A stretch of DNA of 64,000 nucleotides from CBDIBC01 sp965276635 (GCA_965276635.1 CBDIBC010000002.1:310001-374000), one strand, 5' to 3'. Shown: positions 1-9,134, numbered from the stretch's first letter. The notes: generated by a model from the letters alone, not told the origin. Numbers and translations: made by a program.

Positions 1-359
1 GGTTCGCCCTCGACCTGGTGCTGGTGGAGTCCGGCGGCGACAACCTGACTGCCACCTTCAGCTACGGGCTGGTCGACCGGCAGATCTTCGTGATCGACGT
101 GGCCGGTGGCGACAAGGTCCCCCGCAAGGGAGGGCCGGGGATCGTCAGCTCCGACCTCTTGGTCATCAACAAATGCGACCTCGCCCCCCTCGTCTACGCC
201 GACCTGGAAGTGATGCGACGCGACGCGGTGACGGCACGAGGGGAGCGGCCCGTGCTGTTCACCTCACTGGCCGACGGCGGCGGCGCCCATGCCGTGGCCG
301 CGTGGGTGGGGGCCCAACGTGACCGCCCCGCCGATCCGTGCACGCCCACGCCCAGCTGA
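1..359 (+). CDS. ureG: Urease accessory GTPase UreG (3' part)
   Basis: This is the C-terminal part of UreG, the SIMIBI-class GTPase that drives nickel insertion into apo-urease together with UreD/UreF/UreE. The reading frame is already open at the first bases of the window, so the N-terminus with the Walker A motif lies upstream. Visible family features are the ESGGDNL segment, the metal/GTPase block around FVIDVAGGDKVPRKGGPG, and the guanine-specificity motif NKCD. The C-terminus runs about 20 residues past the usual end of the GTPase fold. It overlaps the next gene (ureD) by 22 bases, so they are probably translationally coupled. The urease structural genes are expected just upstream, outside the window (inference). 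Confidence 0.93.
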   Translation, partial: FALDLVLVESGGDNLTATFSYGLVDRQIFVIDVAGGDKVPRKGGPGIVSSDLLVINKCDLAPLVYADLEVMRRDAVTARGERPVLFTSLADGGGAHAVAAWVGAQRDRPADPCTPTPS

Positions 360-1081
360 CGGCCGCCGCTCCCGTCGATGGCGGGCCCGGCGCCCGTATC
401 ACCCGGATGGTGTCGGCCCCACCGATCGGGTGGCGGCCCACCCCCGAGGGGGTGTACCTGGTGGGGACCGCAGCCGGGCCGCTCGGGTTCGACCAGGTCG
501 TGGTCGATGTGGACGTGCAGGCCGGTGCCGAGCTGGTCGTGCGATCGGCGGCGGCGACCGTCCTGTGGGCCGGTGAGCAAAGCCGACAGCGCACCCATGT
601 CCGCCTGGCCGCCGGCGCGTCGCTGCACTGGCAGCCGGAGCCGATCATCGCCACGGCGCGCTGCTGCCATGCTCAACACGCCGAGATCACGCTGGCCGCC
701 GCCTCCACCCTGGTCTGGTGCGAGGAGCTGCTGGTCGGGCGGGACCACGAACCGGCCGGCACGGCAAGCTTCGGCCTCGACGTGACCGTCGACGGTACGA
801 CCGCCCTGCGCCACCGCTTCGACATCGGTGCGCGCTCGTCGGCGGCCAGTCCAGCCGTGCTCGGCCAGCACCGTGCGGCGATCGTGGTAGTGGTAGCCGA
901 CCCCGGTGCTCGCCTGGCCCCAGCGGCTGGGCCGGGCTGGGCGGTGCAGACCCTGGCGGCGTGCGGCTCTGCCGCGCTCGTCCAGTCGGTCGGCGCCGAC
1001 CTGGCCGACGCCCGGGCGCGTATGGCGCAGGCCTGGGCGGCGCTGGCCGCGCCAGGTCTACGAAACATGTTGTTCGTTTGA
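338..1081 (+). CDS. ureD: Urease accessory protein UreD
   Basis: UreD (UreH) family scaffold that binds apo-urease and channels nickel from UreG. The translated 247 residues show the family pattern of an all-beta protein: a GVYLVGTAAGPLGFD segment, an LVVRSAAATVLW segment, then WQPEPIIATARC and a conserved EELLVGRDHE block. The GTG at 338 overlaps ureG by 22 bases. An ATG at 408, just before APPIGWRPTPEG, is a possible later start. The gene lies directly after ureG, as in most urease operons. The sequence is Ala-rich and divergent, so the assignment rests on these blocks plus synteny. Confidence 0.85.
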   Translation: MHAHAQLTAAAPVDGGPGARITRMVSAPPIGWRPTPEGVYLVGTAAGPLGFDQVVVDVDVQAGAELVVRSAAATVLWAGEQSRQRTHVRLAAGASLHWQPEPIIATARCCHAQHAEITLAAASTLVWCEELLVGRDHEPAGTASFGLDVTVDGTTALRHRFDIGARSSAASPAVLGQHRAAIVVVVADPGARLAPAAGPGWAVQTLAACGSAALVQSVGADLADARARMAQAWAALAAPGLRNMLFV

Positions 1082-1112
1082 CCGACCCGAACCCAGCGCA
1101 GAAGATCCAAGC

Positions 1113-2324
1113 GTGGGTTCTCTCGTGCTGCGCGCCGGTCGGGTGATCGACCCGTCCACCTCCTTCGATGCCGTCGCCGATGTGGTGGTGGAGGAGGGTC
1201 ACGTCGTCGCCGTGGCGGCGGATGCGGCCGTGCCGGCCGCGGCCGAGGTCGTCGACTGCGCCGGCTTGGTGGTCACGCCGGGCTTGATCGACCTGCACAC
1301 CCACGTCATGGCCGGACTCGGTGACTTCTGCGTCGAGCCTGACCGCATCGGGGTGGCCATGGGGGTCCCGGTGCTCGTCGACGGCGGCACCAGCGGCGTG
1401 GCGACCTTCGACATCTGCCGGAGGGCCATCATCGACGACCCGACGGTCAGGACCCGGGTCCTGGCCTTCATGGACCCGAACCAGCTGTACCTGGCCACCG
1501 GCGACTTCATCTGCCACAAGCTGGAGATCGCCAACGACCTGCGGAACCTCGACGAGGCAGCCCTCGTCGACGCCATGGCGCGCCATGCCGACATCGTCGT
1601 CGGGCTCAAGGCCCGGGCCTGCCATGTCGGGGACCAGAACCACAGTCCGTTCCTCGCCGCCGCTCAGCGGGCCGCCGGGCCGAAACCGGTCATGGTCCAC
1701 CTCGGCCGCTTCCCGCACACCCCGACGGTCACCCCCGCGGCGCTGCTCCGGGCCCTTCGGCCCGGCGACATCGTCACCCACGCCTTCCGGGGAGCGGGGG
1801 GGACGCTAGGGCGCGATGGCAAGGCCATCCCCGAGCTCAGAGATGCCGTGGATCGGGGCGTGGTGCTCGACATGGGCCACTCGGGCACCGACTTCCGGTT
1901 CCGGGAGGCCCGCCGGCTCCTCGACCAGGGCTACCGGCCCGACACCGCGTCCACCGACCTCAACGTCTTCAACATCGACGGTCCGGTCTTCTCCTACCTG
2001 GAGAACCTGACCAAGCTGCTGGCGCTCGAGATGGACCTGCGCGACGTGATCGCCATCGCCACCACGAACGCCGCCCGGGTCATCGGCCGGCCCGACGAGC
2101 TGGGCAGCCTGGCCGCCGGCCGGGCCGCCGAGATCAGCGTGCTGGCCGTACGCACCGACGGACCCTTCCCGGTCAGCGACGGCCACGAGACGGTGGACGC
2201 ACCCATGGCGCTGGCCCCCGTCGGCTGTGTCCGGGCCGGGGCATGGCTGCCGGCCACGCCGCCCCCGACCTACGCCACCGCGGGACAGACGTGGCGCGCC
2301 GCACCCGACGGGATGGACTGGTGA
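1113..2324 (+). CDS. Amidohydrolase/deacetylase-family metallohydrolase (EF_0837-like)
   Basis: About 403 residues with the cyclic-amidohydrolase TIM-barrel layout: an N-terminal beta sandwich (LVLRAGRVIDPSTSFDAVADV), the metal-binding DLHTHV motif near residue 55, a probable carboxylated lysine in VGLKARA, a metal histidine in MVHLGRFP, a later GHSGTDF segment, and the closing NAARVIGRPDELGSLAAGRAAE block. This pattern fits the dihydroorotase-like deacetylase group typified by EF_0837 better than true dihydroorotase. The GTG at 1113 was chosen because it directly precedes the conserved N-terminal strand; the frame is open further upstream but lies inside ureD. It ends in a GTGA overlap with the Rieske gene. 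The substrate is unknown; an N-acyl or cyclic ureide is plausible from the purine context (inference). Confidence 0.82.
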   Translation: MGSLVLRAGRVIDPSTSFDAVADVVVEEGHVVAVAADAAVPAAAEVVDCAGLVVTPGLIDLHTHVMAGLGDFCVEPDRIGVAMGVPVLVDGGTSGVATFDICRRAIIDDPTVRTRVLAFMDPNQLYLATGDFICHKLEIANDLRNLDEAALVDAMARHADIVVGLKARACHVGDQNHSPFLAAAQRAAGPKPVMVHLGRFPHTPTVTPAALLRALRPGDIVTHAFRGAGGTLGRDGKAIPELRDAVDRGVVLDMGHSGTDFRFREARRLLDQGYRPDTASTDLNVFNIDGPVFSYLENLTKLLALEMDLRDVIAIATTNAARVIGRPDELGSLAAGRAAEISVLAVRTDGPFPVSDGHETVDAPMALAPVGCVRAGAWLPATPPPTYATAGQTWRAAPDGMDW

Positions 2325-3427
2325 GCAGCGCCGCCACGCAGGGAGCGGACCTGAGCCAGGAAGACCTGACCACGCTGCTCGGACTGTTCTGGCATCCCGT
2401 CTGCACCCTCGACGAGCTCGATGCCACGACGGGAGGGGTCCTCGGCGTCCGCCTCCTCGGACAGGACCTGGCGATCGCCCGCCTGGCCCCCGACCGGGTC
2501 AGCGCCATGGTGGACCGTTGCCCGCACCGCTCCACCCGGCTGTCGGTCGGGCGAGTCGACCGCGGTGCCGTTCGCTGCGCTTATCACGGCTGGCGGTGGG
2601 ACGGCGCCGGGCGCTGCGTGGAGATCCCGTCCGCTCCGCTGACGCCGATACCCGCCCGCTTCTGCCAGCGAGCATTCTCGGCCGAAGTCGATTACGGGCT
2701 GGTCTGGGTGCGCCTCGACGATCGGGCGGGCACCTGCATCCCGGCCATGCCGGCGACCGCCGACCCGACCATGCGCGTGGTGCCCGGCGCCCCCTATACA
2801 TGGCCCACCAGCGCACCCCGCCGGGTGGAGAACTTCGTCGACCTCGCCCACTTCGCCTGGGTCCACGACGGCACCTTGGGTCGACGGGAGGAGGCCGTGC
2901 CTCCGGCGCCGGACCTGGCGCGCATCGACGGCGAGCTGCGCTTCCGCGTCGAGCCTCCGGCGCCTGACGCGCCGCCCGACGCCGCGCTGGTCGGCGGCAG
3001 CGATTACCGCATGCCGATGCCCCTGACCGTCGACATCGCGTTCGACATCGCCGGGCGTCCCGGTGTGCGCCGACACCTGTGGATGACGGCGTCGCCGATG
3101 GATCCCGGCACCTGCCGCACCTTCTGGATGGTGGCCCGCAGCGACGCCCACGACGAGCCCGACGCCCCCTATCTGGCCTTCCAAGACGTCGTCTTGGCCG
3201 AGGACGAGCCCGTGGTGTGCAACCAGGTCCCGGCTGCTCTGCCCCTCGAGCCCGCCGGGGAGCTGCACGTCAAGGCTGATCGGGTGTCGGTGGAGTACCG
3301 GCGCTGGCTGCTGGAGCTGACCGCCGCGGTCGCCGCCGACCCCCACGGCGCCGGACCGGCGGTGACCGCCGGCCTGGAGCGGGGCGGCCACCGCCCGCTG
3401 GTCGGTTCGGAGGGGCGGGTGTCATGA
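2321..3427 (+). CDS. Rieske non-heme iron oxygenase, terminal oxygenase subunit
   Basis: A 368-residue ring-hydroxylating or demethylating oxygenase. The N-terminal Rieske [2Fe-2S] domain shows CPH followed 17 residues later by CAYHGW (ligands Cys-X-His and Cys-X2-His). The catalytic domain shows the mononuclear iron site in NFVDLAHFAWVHDG. The layout resembles vanillate O-demethylase VanA and the N-demethylases NdmA/NdmB. No reductase gene is adjacent. The start is the GTG at 2321, whose last two bases begin the upstream TGA, and the gene ends in an ATGA overlap with the deaminase-like gene. Its place between purine-type deaminases suggests an N- or O-dealkylation of a purine or related heterocycle, but that is inference; an aromatic acid substrate cannot be excluded. 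Confidence 0.85.
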   Translation: MSSAATQGADLSQEDLTTLLGLFWHPVCTLDELDATTGGVLGVRLLGQDLAIARLAPDRVSAMVDRCPHRSTRLSVGRVDRGAVRCAYHGWRWDGAGRCVEIPSAPLTPIPARFCQRAFSAEVDYGLVWVRLDDRAGTCIPAMPATADPTMRVVPGAPYTWPTSAPRRVENFVDLAHFAWVHDGTLGRREEAVPPAPDLARIDGELRFRVEPPAPDAPPDAALVGGSDYRMPMPLTVDIAFDIAGRPGVRRHLWMTASPMDPGTCRTFWMVARSDAHDEPDAPYLAFQDVVLAEDEPVVCNQVPAALPLEPAGELHVKADRVSVEYRRWLLELTAAVAADPHGAGPAVTAGLERGGHRPLVGSEGRVS

Positions 3428-4422
3428 GCACGGGCCGCGATCTCGGCCTGCTCCCGAAGGGCCACCTCCACCTCCACCTGGAGGGGGCCATGCGCCCCGA
3501 GACCCTGCGTGCCCTGGCCGCGTCGGCCGGGATCTCCGTGCCACCCGTCCGCGGCTTCTCCGGCTTCGCCGCCTTCGCCGACATGTACGTCGCGGCCTGC
3601 CAGGTCTTGACCTCGGAGGCCGAGCTGCGTCGCTTGGTCCGGGAGGTGGTGGAGGACGCCGCCGTGGACGGGGCCGCCTGGGTCGAGCCGGCGTTCTACA
3701 GCCCCCGCTACCGCGCTGTCTTCGGCTCCGACCGGGCGGCCATCGAGGTGGTGCTCGACGAGCTGGCGGCGGCCGGCGCGACCCATGGCGTCGGCACCGG
3801 CCTGATCGTGGCCGCCGACCGGACGGTGGACCCGGCGGAGGCCGAGAGCCTGGCCCGGGTGGCGGTGACGCTGGCGACCCACGGCGTGGTCGGCTTCGGG
3901 TTGGCCAACGACGAGAACGGGTGGCCGCCCGAGCCGTTCGCCGCGGCGTTTCGCTCGGCGGTGGACGGGGGGTTGCTGTCCGTGCCCCACGGTGGGGAGC
4001 TGGCCGGCCCGGCCTCGGTCACCGGCTGTCTCGACGCCTGCGGCGCCCATCGGGTCATGCACGGCGTGCGGGCACTGGAGGACCCGGCGCTGATCGATCG
4101 GCTGGTGGCCCTCGGTACCTGCCTGGACGTGTGCCCCACATCGAACGTCGCGCTGGGTGTGGTTCCGGCGCTCGACGCGCATCCTCTCGGTGCCCTGCTC
4201 GACGCCGGCGTCCGCTGCTCGATCAACGCCGACGACCCGCTCCTGTTCGGTCCCGGCCTGCTCGACGAGTACCGGCTCTGTCGTGACGCGCTGGGGGTCA
4301 GCGACGAGCAGCTGGGCTGGATCGCCCGCTGCTCGCTGGAGGACTCCGGCGCGCCGGGGGCGCTGGTGGCGGCCGGATGTGCGGGCATCGACGACTGGTT
4401 GTCGGCCCCGCCGGGCCCGTGA
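3424..4422 (+). CDS. Adenosine/adenine deaminase-family protein
   Basis: A 332-residue metal-dependent deaminase of the adenosine deaminase family. It has the zinc site HLHLEG near residue 17, the HGGELAGP motif near residue 188 with catalytic Glu, a following HG in RVMHGVRAL, the CPTSN motif, and the substrate/metal Asp in NADDPLLF. The family includes adenosine deaminase, adenine deaminase, aminodeoxyfutalosine deaminase and other aminohydrolases, so exact specificity is open. It starts at the ATG overlapping the Rieske stop (ATGA) and ends in a GTGA overlap with a second deaminase, so the genes form one transcript. It would remove the exocyclic amine of an adenine-type base or nucleoside. 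Confidence 0.85.
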   Translation: MSTGRDLGLLPKGHLHLHLEGAMRPETLRALAASAGISVPPVRGFSGFAAFADMYVAACQVLTSEAELRRLVREVVEDAAVDGAAWVEPAFYSPRYRAVFGSDRAAIEVVLDELAAAGATHGVGTGLIVAADRTVDPAEAESLARVAVTLATHGVVGFGLANDENGWPPEPFAAAFRSAVDGGLLSVPHGGELAGPASVTGCLDACGAHRVMHGVRALEDPALIDRLVALGTCLDVCPTSNVALGVVPALDAHPLGALLDAGVRCSINADDPLLFGPGLLDEYRLCRDALGVSDEQLGWIARCSLEDSGAPGALVAAGCAGIDDWLSAPPGP

Positions 4423-5759
4423 CGTCGCCACCGACGCTGATCTGCGGCGGCTGGGTGTTGCCCATGACTCGGGCCGGGCTGGTGTGGGACACCGGATCGG
4501 TGCTGGTCGACGGCGACCGCATCCTCGCCGTCGGACCCGACGCCGAGGTGGCCGCCGACCCGCGGTCGCGTCTCGCCGAGGTCATCGACGCGACCGGATG
4601 CGCAGTGATCCCCGGCCTGCAGAACTGCCACATGCACTCCGGCCTGCTCCGAGGGACCGCCGAGTCCATGTCGCTGTGGAACTGGCTCACCACCTACGTC
4701 GACCCCGCGCATCGGGCGCTCACCCCGGAGATCGCGGCGGTGGCATCGCGCCTGTGCTACGCCGAGTCGGTCCTGGCCGGCACCACGTCGGTCATGGACA
4801 TGTGGCGCTACATGGACGGCGCCGCCGCCGCGGCCGCGGAGATCGGCCTGCGAGCGACCCTGGTGCCCTACGTGGCCGATGAGCCAGGCTACGACTACTT
4901 CGAGACGCTGGAGACGAACCGGGCGCTCCTCGACACCACTCGGTCGGCAGCGGACGGCCGGGTACGCACATGGGTGGGGCTCGAGCATCTGATGTACTGC
5001 TCAGCGGGCTGCTTCACCGAGGCGGCCGCGCTGGCCGCCGAATACGACACCGGGCTGCACACCCACTCGTCGGAGTCGGTGTGGGAGGTCGAGGAGGCAC
5101 TGCGGCGCTGGGGCCGACGACCCATCGAGGTAATGTTCGATCGTGGCATCCTCGGCCCCCGCACGGTCGTGGCGCACTGCGTGTGGCTGAGCGACGGCGA
5201 GATCAGGATCCTGGCCGACACCGGGACGACGGTCGCCCACTGCCCCTGCTCGAACATGAAGCTGTCGTCGGGCGCGGCGCGCGTCGGGGCCATGCGGGCC
5301 GCCGGGGTGACCGTCGGCCTCGGCAGCGACGGCGAGAAGGAGAACAACAACCTCGATCTCGTCGAGGAGATGAAGTTCGCTTCACTCCTGCAGAAGGTGA
5401 CCACCCTCGACCCCACGACCGGCGATCCCTGGGACGTCCTGGCCATGGCCACCGCCGACGGCGCCGCGGTGCTCGGGCTCTCCGACAGCACCGGGACGCT
5501 GGAGCCGGGGAAGCGAGCCGATGTCGTCGTCATCGACCTCGGCGGCCTGCACACCACGCCCGTCCGCCGAGGGCCCGAGTCGAATGTGGCCGCTCATCTG
5601 GTCTTCTCCGCCACCGGGAGGGACGTGCGCGACGTGTGGGTGGACGGCCGCCGGCTGGTCGCCGGCGGCGTTCCCGTCACGTTCGACCCGGCGGCGATCC
5701 GGGCCGACGCCGAGGACGCCGCCGAGGAGCTGTTCGCCCGGCGGGCGGCACTGCCCTGA
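4419..5759 (+). CDS. AtzA/TrzN/SsnA-type amidohydrolase (aminohydrolase of heterocycles)
   Basis: About 446 residues in the chlorohydrolase/SAH-deaminase branch of amidohydrolases. Motifs in order: the metal motif NCHMHSGLLRG near residue 67, a metal His in LHTHSSES near 210, VVAHCVWLSDGEI near 250, CPCSNMKLSSG, and the metal Asp in LGSDGEKENNNLD near 305. The C-terminal strand domain ends in EPGKRADVVVIDLGG and VWVDGRRLV. Members remove amino or chloro groups from triazines, guanine, 8-oxoguanine, SAH or cytosine. The GTG at 4419 overlaps the previous stop (GTGA). Being the last gene of this purine-type operon favours an aminopurine or azapurine substrate (inference). Confidence 0.84.
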   Translation: MTSPPTLICGGWVLPMTRAGLVWDTGSVLVDGDRILAVGPDAEVAADPRSRLAEVIDATGCAVIPGLQNCHMHSGLLRGTAESMSLWNWLTTYVDPAHRALTPEIAAVASRLCYAESVLAGTTSVMDMWRYMDGAAAAAAEIGLRATLVPYVADEPGYDYFETLETNRALLDTTRSAADGRVRTWVGLEHLMYCSAGCFTEAAALAAEYDTGLHTHSSESVWEVEEALRRWGRRPIEVMFDRGILGPRTVVAHCVWLSDGEIRILADTGTTVAHCPCSNMKLSSGAARVGAMRAAGVTVGLGSDGEKENNNLDLVEEMKFASLLQKVTTLDPTTGDPWDVLAMATADGAAVLGLSDSTGTLEPGKRADVVVIDLGGLHTTPVRRGPESNVAAHLVFSATGRDVRDVWVDGRRLVAGGVPVTFDPAAIRADAEDAAEELFARRAALP

Positions 5760-5849
5760 GTGGGCGCTGCCTTGAGTGGCGCTGCCCATAGGTGGCGTTG
5801 ACGGGATCGGGCGCTACCGTGGCGGTTCGGATCCGAGGGAGGGTGAGGG

Positions 5850-6221
5850 GTGCCGGTCGAGATCAGCGGACGAGCGTTCGAACAGCTCGTTGCCGACGCG
5901 CTGGACAGCATCCCCGAGCGTCTCGGTCGCCAGATGCAGAACGTGGCGGTCACCGTCGCCGATTGGCCGACCACCGAGCAGCTGGCTGGCCGGCGCGGCA
6001 CGCTGCTCGGCCTCTACGAGGGGGTCGACCTGACCCGTCGGTCGCCGCTGTCGTACGGGGGCACGCTGCCCGACCACATCACCATCTTCCAGGGGCCGAT
6101 CAGTCGCCTCGCCGGCGACGAGGACGACCTGGTCCGTATCGTCGCCACGACCGTGATCCACGAGGTCGCCCACCATTTCGGGATCTCGGACGACCGCTTG
6201 GAGGAGCTCGGTTGGGCGTGA
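5850..6221 (+). CDS. Zincin-like metallopeptidase family protein (DUF1025 type)
   Basis: A 123-residue protein of the minimal zincin family. The zinc site is HEVAHHFGISDDRLEELGW near residue 106, an HEXXH followed by the family's conserved FGI-D-RL tail. An internal segment (GVDLTRRSPLSYGGTLPDHITIF) is typical of these small soluble proteases. The start is the GTG at 5850, preceded at a good distance by a purine-rich GAGGGAGGGTGAG stretch. It stands alone between two converging operons. Cellular substrates of the family are not established. Confidence 0.85.
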   Translation: MPVEISGRAFEQLVADALDSIPERLGRQMQNVAVTVADWPTTEQLAGRRGTLLGLYEGVDLTRRSPLSYGGTLPDHITIFQGPISRLAGDEDDLVRIVATTVIHEVAHHFGISDDRLEELGWA

Positions 6222-6264
6222 GCGGATGGCCGCCGATGTGGCGCGTCGAGGTTGATCGGGTGGG

Positions 6265-8667
6265 TCAGCCGACGGCCCACGCCGCCGGGTCCGGCCGCCA
6301 ACCCGTCCGCCGCACGGCGGCGCGCAGCACCGGCGCGTGGGCCCGGGTGCTGCACAGGTGGACCCCGAGCGGGGAGAGGGCGTCCTCGACGGCGCCGACC
6401 AGGGCGGCGGGGGCGGCGATGATGGCGGTCTCGCCCATGCCCCGGAACCCGCCGCGCACCTCCGATGGGGTCGGGCGCAGCACGACACGCAGCGGGGGCG
6501 CATCCAGGGCGGTGGGGATGGTGTAGTCGAGCAGGGTGGCCGAGAGTGGCTGGCCGTCGGGCCCGTACCGGACCTCCTCGAGCAGCGCCACCCCGAGGCC
6601 CTGGGTGAAGCCGCCCTGGTGCTGGCCCACCACCACCGTCGGATTGATGACCCGACCGCAGTCGAGCACCGACACCGCCTCGAGAACGGTCACGTCGCCC
6701 GTGGCCGGATCGACCTCCACGGCGACACCAGTCATCGCTGCGGTGAACGTCTCGTCGTGGTTGGCGCCACCCTGGGGTCGGGGGCCGGTGCGGCCGGGGG
6801 CATACACGGCGGTGGCGGACAGGCCCGGGTCCATGCCCGCCGGCAGCTGGTGCTGGTTCCACCACGCCACCGCGGCCACGTCGGTAACCACCTCGGGCGC
6901 CAGCCGTCCCGTCACGCCGACCGCGTGGCCTCGATGGGCGGCGATGGCGCGCATCTTGGCCCGGAGGGGCTCGCAGGCCTGGAGGATCGCGCCGCCGCCC
7001 ATGACGGCACTGCGGCTGCCCCATGTTCCCTGGCCGTAGGGGAGGGCATCGGTGTCGCCGTCGCGGACCACCACCGCGTCGAGGGCGACGCCGAGGGCGT
7101 CGGCGGCCACCTGGGCGAAGGACGTCTCGTGGGCCTGGCCCTGCGACTTGGTCCCGACGCGCACCTCGACCCGGGCGTCGGGGAGGACGGTCACGCTGGC
7201 CATCTCCATGGAACCGAACCGCCCGGCGGTGTCGTGCTGGTCGGGCGCCGTTCCTTGCACCAGGGTGGAGATCCCGATGCCGACGAAGCGACCCTCGGTG
7301 CGGGCCGTGGCCTGCCGCTGGCGCCATTGCTCGTATCCGAAGGCGACGACCAGCTCGTCGAGCAAGGGCCCGAGGTCGCCGACATCGATGCGCTGCCCGC
7401 CGTGGCCGTTCCAGGGGCGGGGTCGGTCCGGCAGCAGGTTTCGCCGGCGGACCTCCAGCGCGTCGATCCCCAGCTCGGTGGCGATGCGGTCCATCACCCG
7501 CTCGGTGGTGAAATGCGCCTCAGGCTGCCCGAAGCCGCGGTAGGCGCCGACCGGACAGGTCGTGGTGGCCAGCGCCGACAGGGACCAGCGCAGCGCCGGG
7601 ATCCGGTAGGCGCCGCACAGGCTGGAGACCGTCACCAGGCCAGGGCCGATGCCGGAGAAGTAGAGGACGGGGTTCCCGAGGTCGGACAGGACCCGCACGT
7701 CGAGGGCCAGGATGCGACCCTCGTGGTCGAAGCCCACCTCGACATGGTGCACCTGGGCCCGCGAATGCACCGACGCGGTCAGTGACTCGGTGCGATCCTG
7801 TGTCCACCGCACCGTCCGCCCGGTGATGCGGGCCAGCAGGCCGACCAGGCACTCCTCCCGGGAGAAGTGCTGCTTGTTCCCGAACCCACCGCCCATGTCC
7901 GGGCTGATCACCCGCACGACGCGTTCGTCCAGCCCGCAGATCTCGGCCACGACCGATCGCAGCTGGTGGGGCTGCTGGCTGGATGCGATCACCGTGAGCC
8001 GCCCGCTTCCCACGTCCCAGGCGGCCTGCGCCCCGTGGCCCTCCAGCGGCAGGCCGATCACCCGGTGGCTCTCCAGGCGCTCGGTGAACCGCCGCGGCGC
8101 CGCCGCCATGGCGGCGGCGAAGCCGTCGCTGCCCCCCTCGAGGTGGAGGAACTCGTTGGTGCCCCATTCCGGGTAGAGCAGCGTCGCCCCTGGCGCCCTG
8201 GCCGCCTCGACCCCGACGACCGCCCCCAGCTCGGCGTAGTCGACCTCGATCAGCTCGACGGCGTCCTCCGCCCGAGCCCGGGTCTCGGCCACCACGGCGG
8301 CGACCGGCTCCCCGACGAACCTGACCCGGCCCTCGGCCAGCACCCCCCACCGCAGGGGACGGGCCGGCGCCCCGAGCAGGTGGTCGAAGTCGGTGGCACC
8401 GGCGGCCACCAGATCGGCCTGGGTCACCACCGCGATGACCCCGTCGACGGCGGCGGCCGCGGTGACGTCGATGCTGACGATGTCGGCGTGGGCAACGGTC
8501 GAGCGCAAGATGGCGACGTGTCCGAGGCCCGCCACGTCGTGGTCGGCCAGGTACCGGCCCCGCCCCGTCAACAATCGCGGATCCTCACGTCGGCGCACGC
8601 TGGCGCCGACGGACAGGCCTGCCGCCAGGAGGTCGGCCGCATCGGCACTGACCTCCAGGTCGGTCAC
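6265..8667 (-). CDS. Xanthine dehydrogenase-family molybdopterin-binding subunit
   Basis: An 800-residue large subunit that would carry the Mo-molybdopterin-cytosine-dinucleotide cofactor and hydroxylate the purine ring. It has the N-terminal hammerhead (VGASVRRREDPRLLTGRGRYLAD), the GGGFGNKQH cofactor loop, the AYRGFGQPE motif and the C-terminal catalytic-Glu region GGFRGMGETAI. AYRGFGQPE instead of AYRCSFR separates it from form I CO dehydrogenase CoxL and fits xanthine or other N-heterocycle dehydrogenases. The start is the GTG at 8667, whose bases overlap the stop of the iron-sulfur subunit. It is the last gene of the minus-strand operon. With the neighbouring 8-oxoguanine deaminase and urate pathway, hypoxanthine/xanthine oxidation is the best guess. 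Confidence 0.92.
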   Translation of the reverse strand: MTDLEVSADAADLLAAGLSVGASVRRREDPRLLTGRGRYLADHDVAGLGHVAILRSTVAHADIVSIDVTAAAAVDGVIAVVTQADLVAAGATDFDHLLGAPARPLRWGVLAEGRVRFVGEPVAAVVAETRARAEDAVELIEVDYAELGAVVGVEAARAPGATLLYPEWGTNEFLHLEGGSDGFAAAMAAAPRRFTERLESHRVIGLPLEGHGAQAAWDVGSGRLTVIASSQQPHQLRSVVAEICGLDERVVRVISPDMGGGFGNKQHFSREECLVGLLARITGRTVRWTQDRTESLTASVHSRAQVHHVEVGFDHEGRILALDVRVLSDLGNPVLYFSGIGPGLVTVSSLCGAYRIPALRWSLSALATTTCPVGAYRGFGQPEAHFTTERVMDRIATELGIDALEVRRRNLLPDRPRPWNGHGGQRIDVGDLGPLLDELVVAFGYEQWRQRQATARTEGRFVGIGISTLVQGTAPDQHDTAGRFGSMEMASVTVLPDARVEVRVGTKSQGQAHETSFAQVAADALGVALDAVVVRDGDTDALPYGQGTWGSRSAVMGGGAILQACEPLRAKMRAIAAHRGHAVGVTGRLAPEVVTDVAAVAWWNQHQLPAGMDPGLSATAVYAPGRTGPRPQGGANHDETFTAAMTGVAVEVDPATGDVTVLEAVSVLDCGRVINPTVVVGQHQGGFTQGLGVALLEEVRYGPDGQPLSATLLDYTIPTALDAPPLRVVLRPTPSEVRGGFRGMGETAIIAAPAALVGAVEDALSPLGVHLCSTRAHAPVLRAAVRRTGWRPDPAAWAVG

Positions 8668-9134
8668 GCCCTGCCGTCCCGATCCCGGCCCGCGGCCACC
8701 ACCGCGGCGACCATGCCCGCGTAGCCGGTGCAGCGGCACAGGTTCCCGGCCAGCGCACCACGAACCTGGCCGGCGTCGGGAGAGTCGACCCGGGCGAGCA
8801 GGTCGACGGCCGTCAGGACCACGCCCGGTGTGCAGAACCCGCACTGCAGGCCGTGGTGGGCGCTAAGGGCCTCCTGCACCGGGTGCAGTCGATCGGGCGA
8901 GCCGATGGCTTCGATGGTGGTCACCTCCCTGGCCGCGGCTTGGGCAGCGAGCATCAGGCACGCCCTGACCACCTGGCCGTCGACCGACACCGTGCATGCG
9001 CCGCAGGCGCCCTGCTCGCACCCGCCGTGGGTGCCGGTCAGGCCGAGGCGATGGCGGATGACGTCGAGCAGCGTCTCGCGGGCCTCGATGTCGACCGAGC
9101 AGGGCTCGCCGTTTACCGCAAGTGACAGCCTCAT
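8664..9134 (-). CDS. Xanthine dehydrogenase-family [2Fe-2S] subunit
   Basis: A 156-residue electron-transfer subunit with two [2Fe-2S] clusters. The N-terminal plant-type ferredoxin fold has CEQGACGAC (residues about 41-49) with a later Cys in VVRACL. The C-terminal helical domain has QCGFCTPG and LCRCTGY. The start chosen is the ATG at 9134 before RLSLAVNGEP; the frame extends upstream but that part lies inside the FAD-subunit gene. Both ends overlap neighbours by four bases, so it is translated between the FAD and Mo subunits, the usual medium-small-large order. Confidence 0.94.
   Translation of the reverse strand: MRLSLAVNGEPCSVDIEARETLLDVIRHRLGLTGTHGGCEQGACGACTVSVDGQVVRACLMLAAQAAAREVTTIEAIGSPDRLHPVQEALSAHHGLQCGFCTPGVVLTAVDLLARVDSPDAGQVRGALAGNLCRCTGYAGMVAAVVAAGRDRDGRA

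Noticed and set aside
194..871. Long open frames on the opposite strand of ureD and other genes
   Set aside because: In a genome this GC-rich, antisense frames stay open by chance; the translations are Arg/Pro/Gly-rich with no family pattern, while the sense frames match known families.
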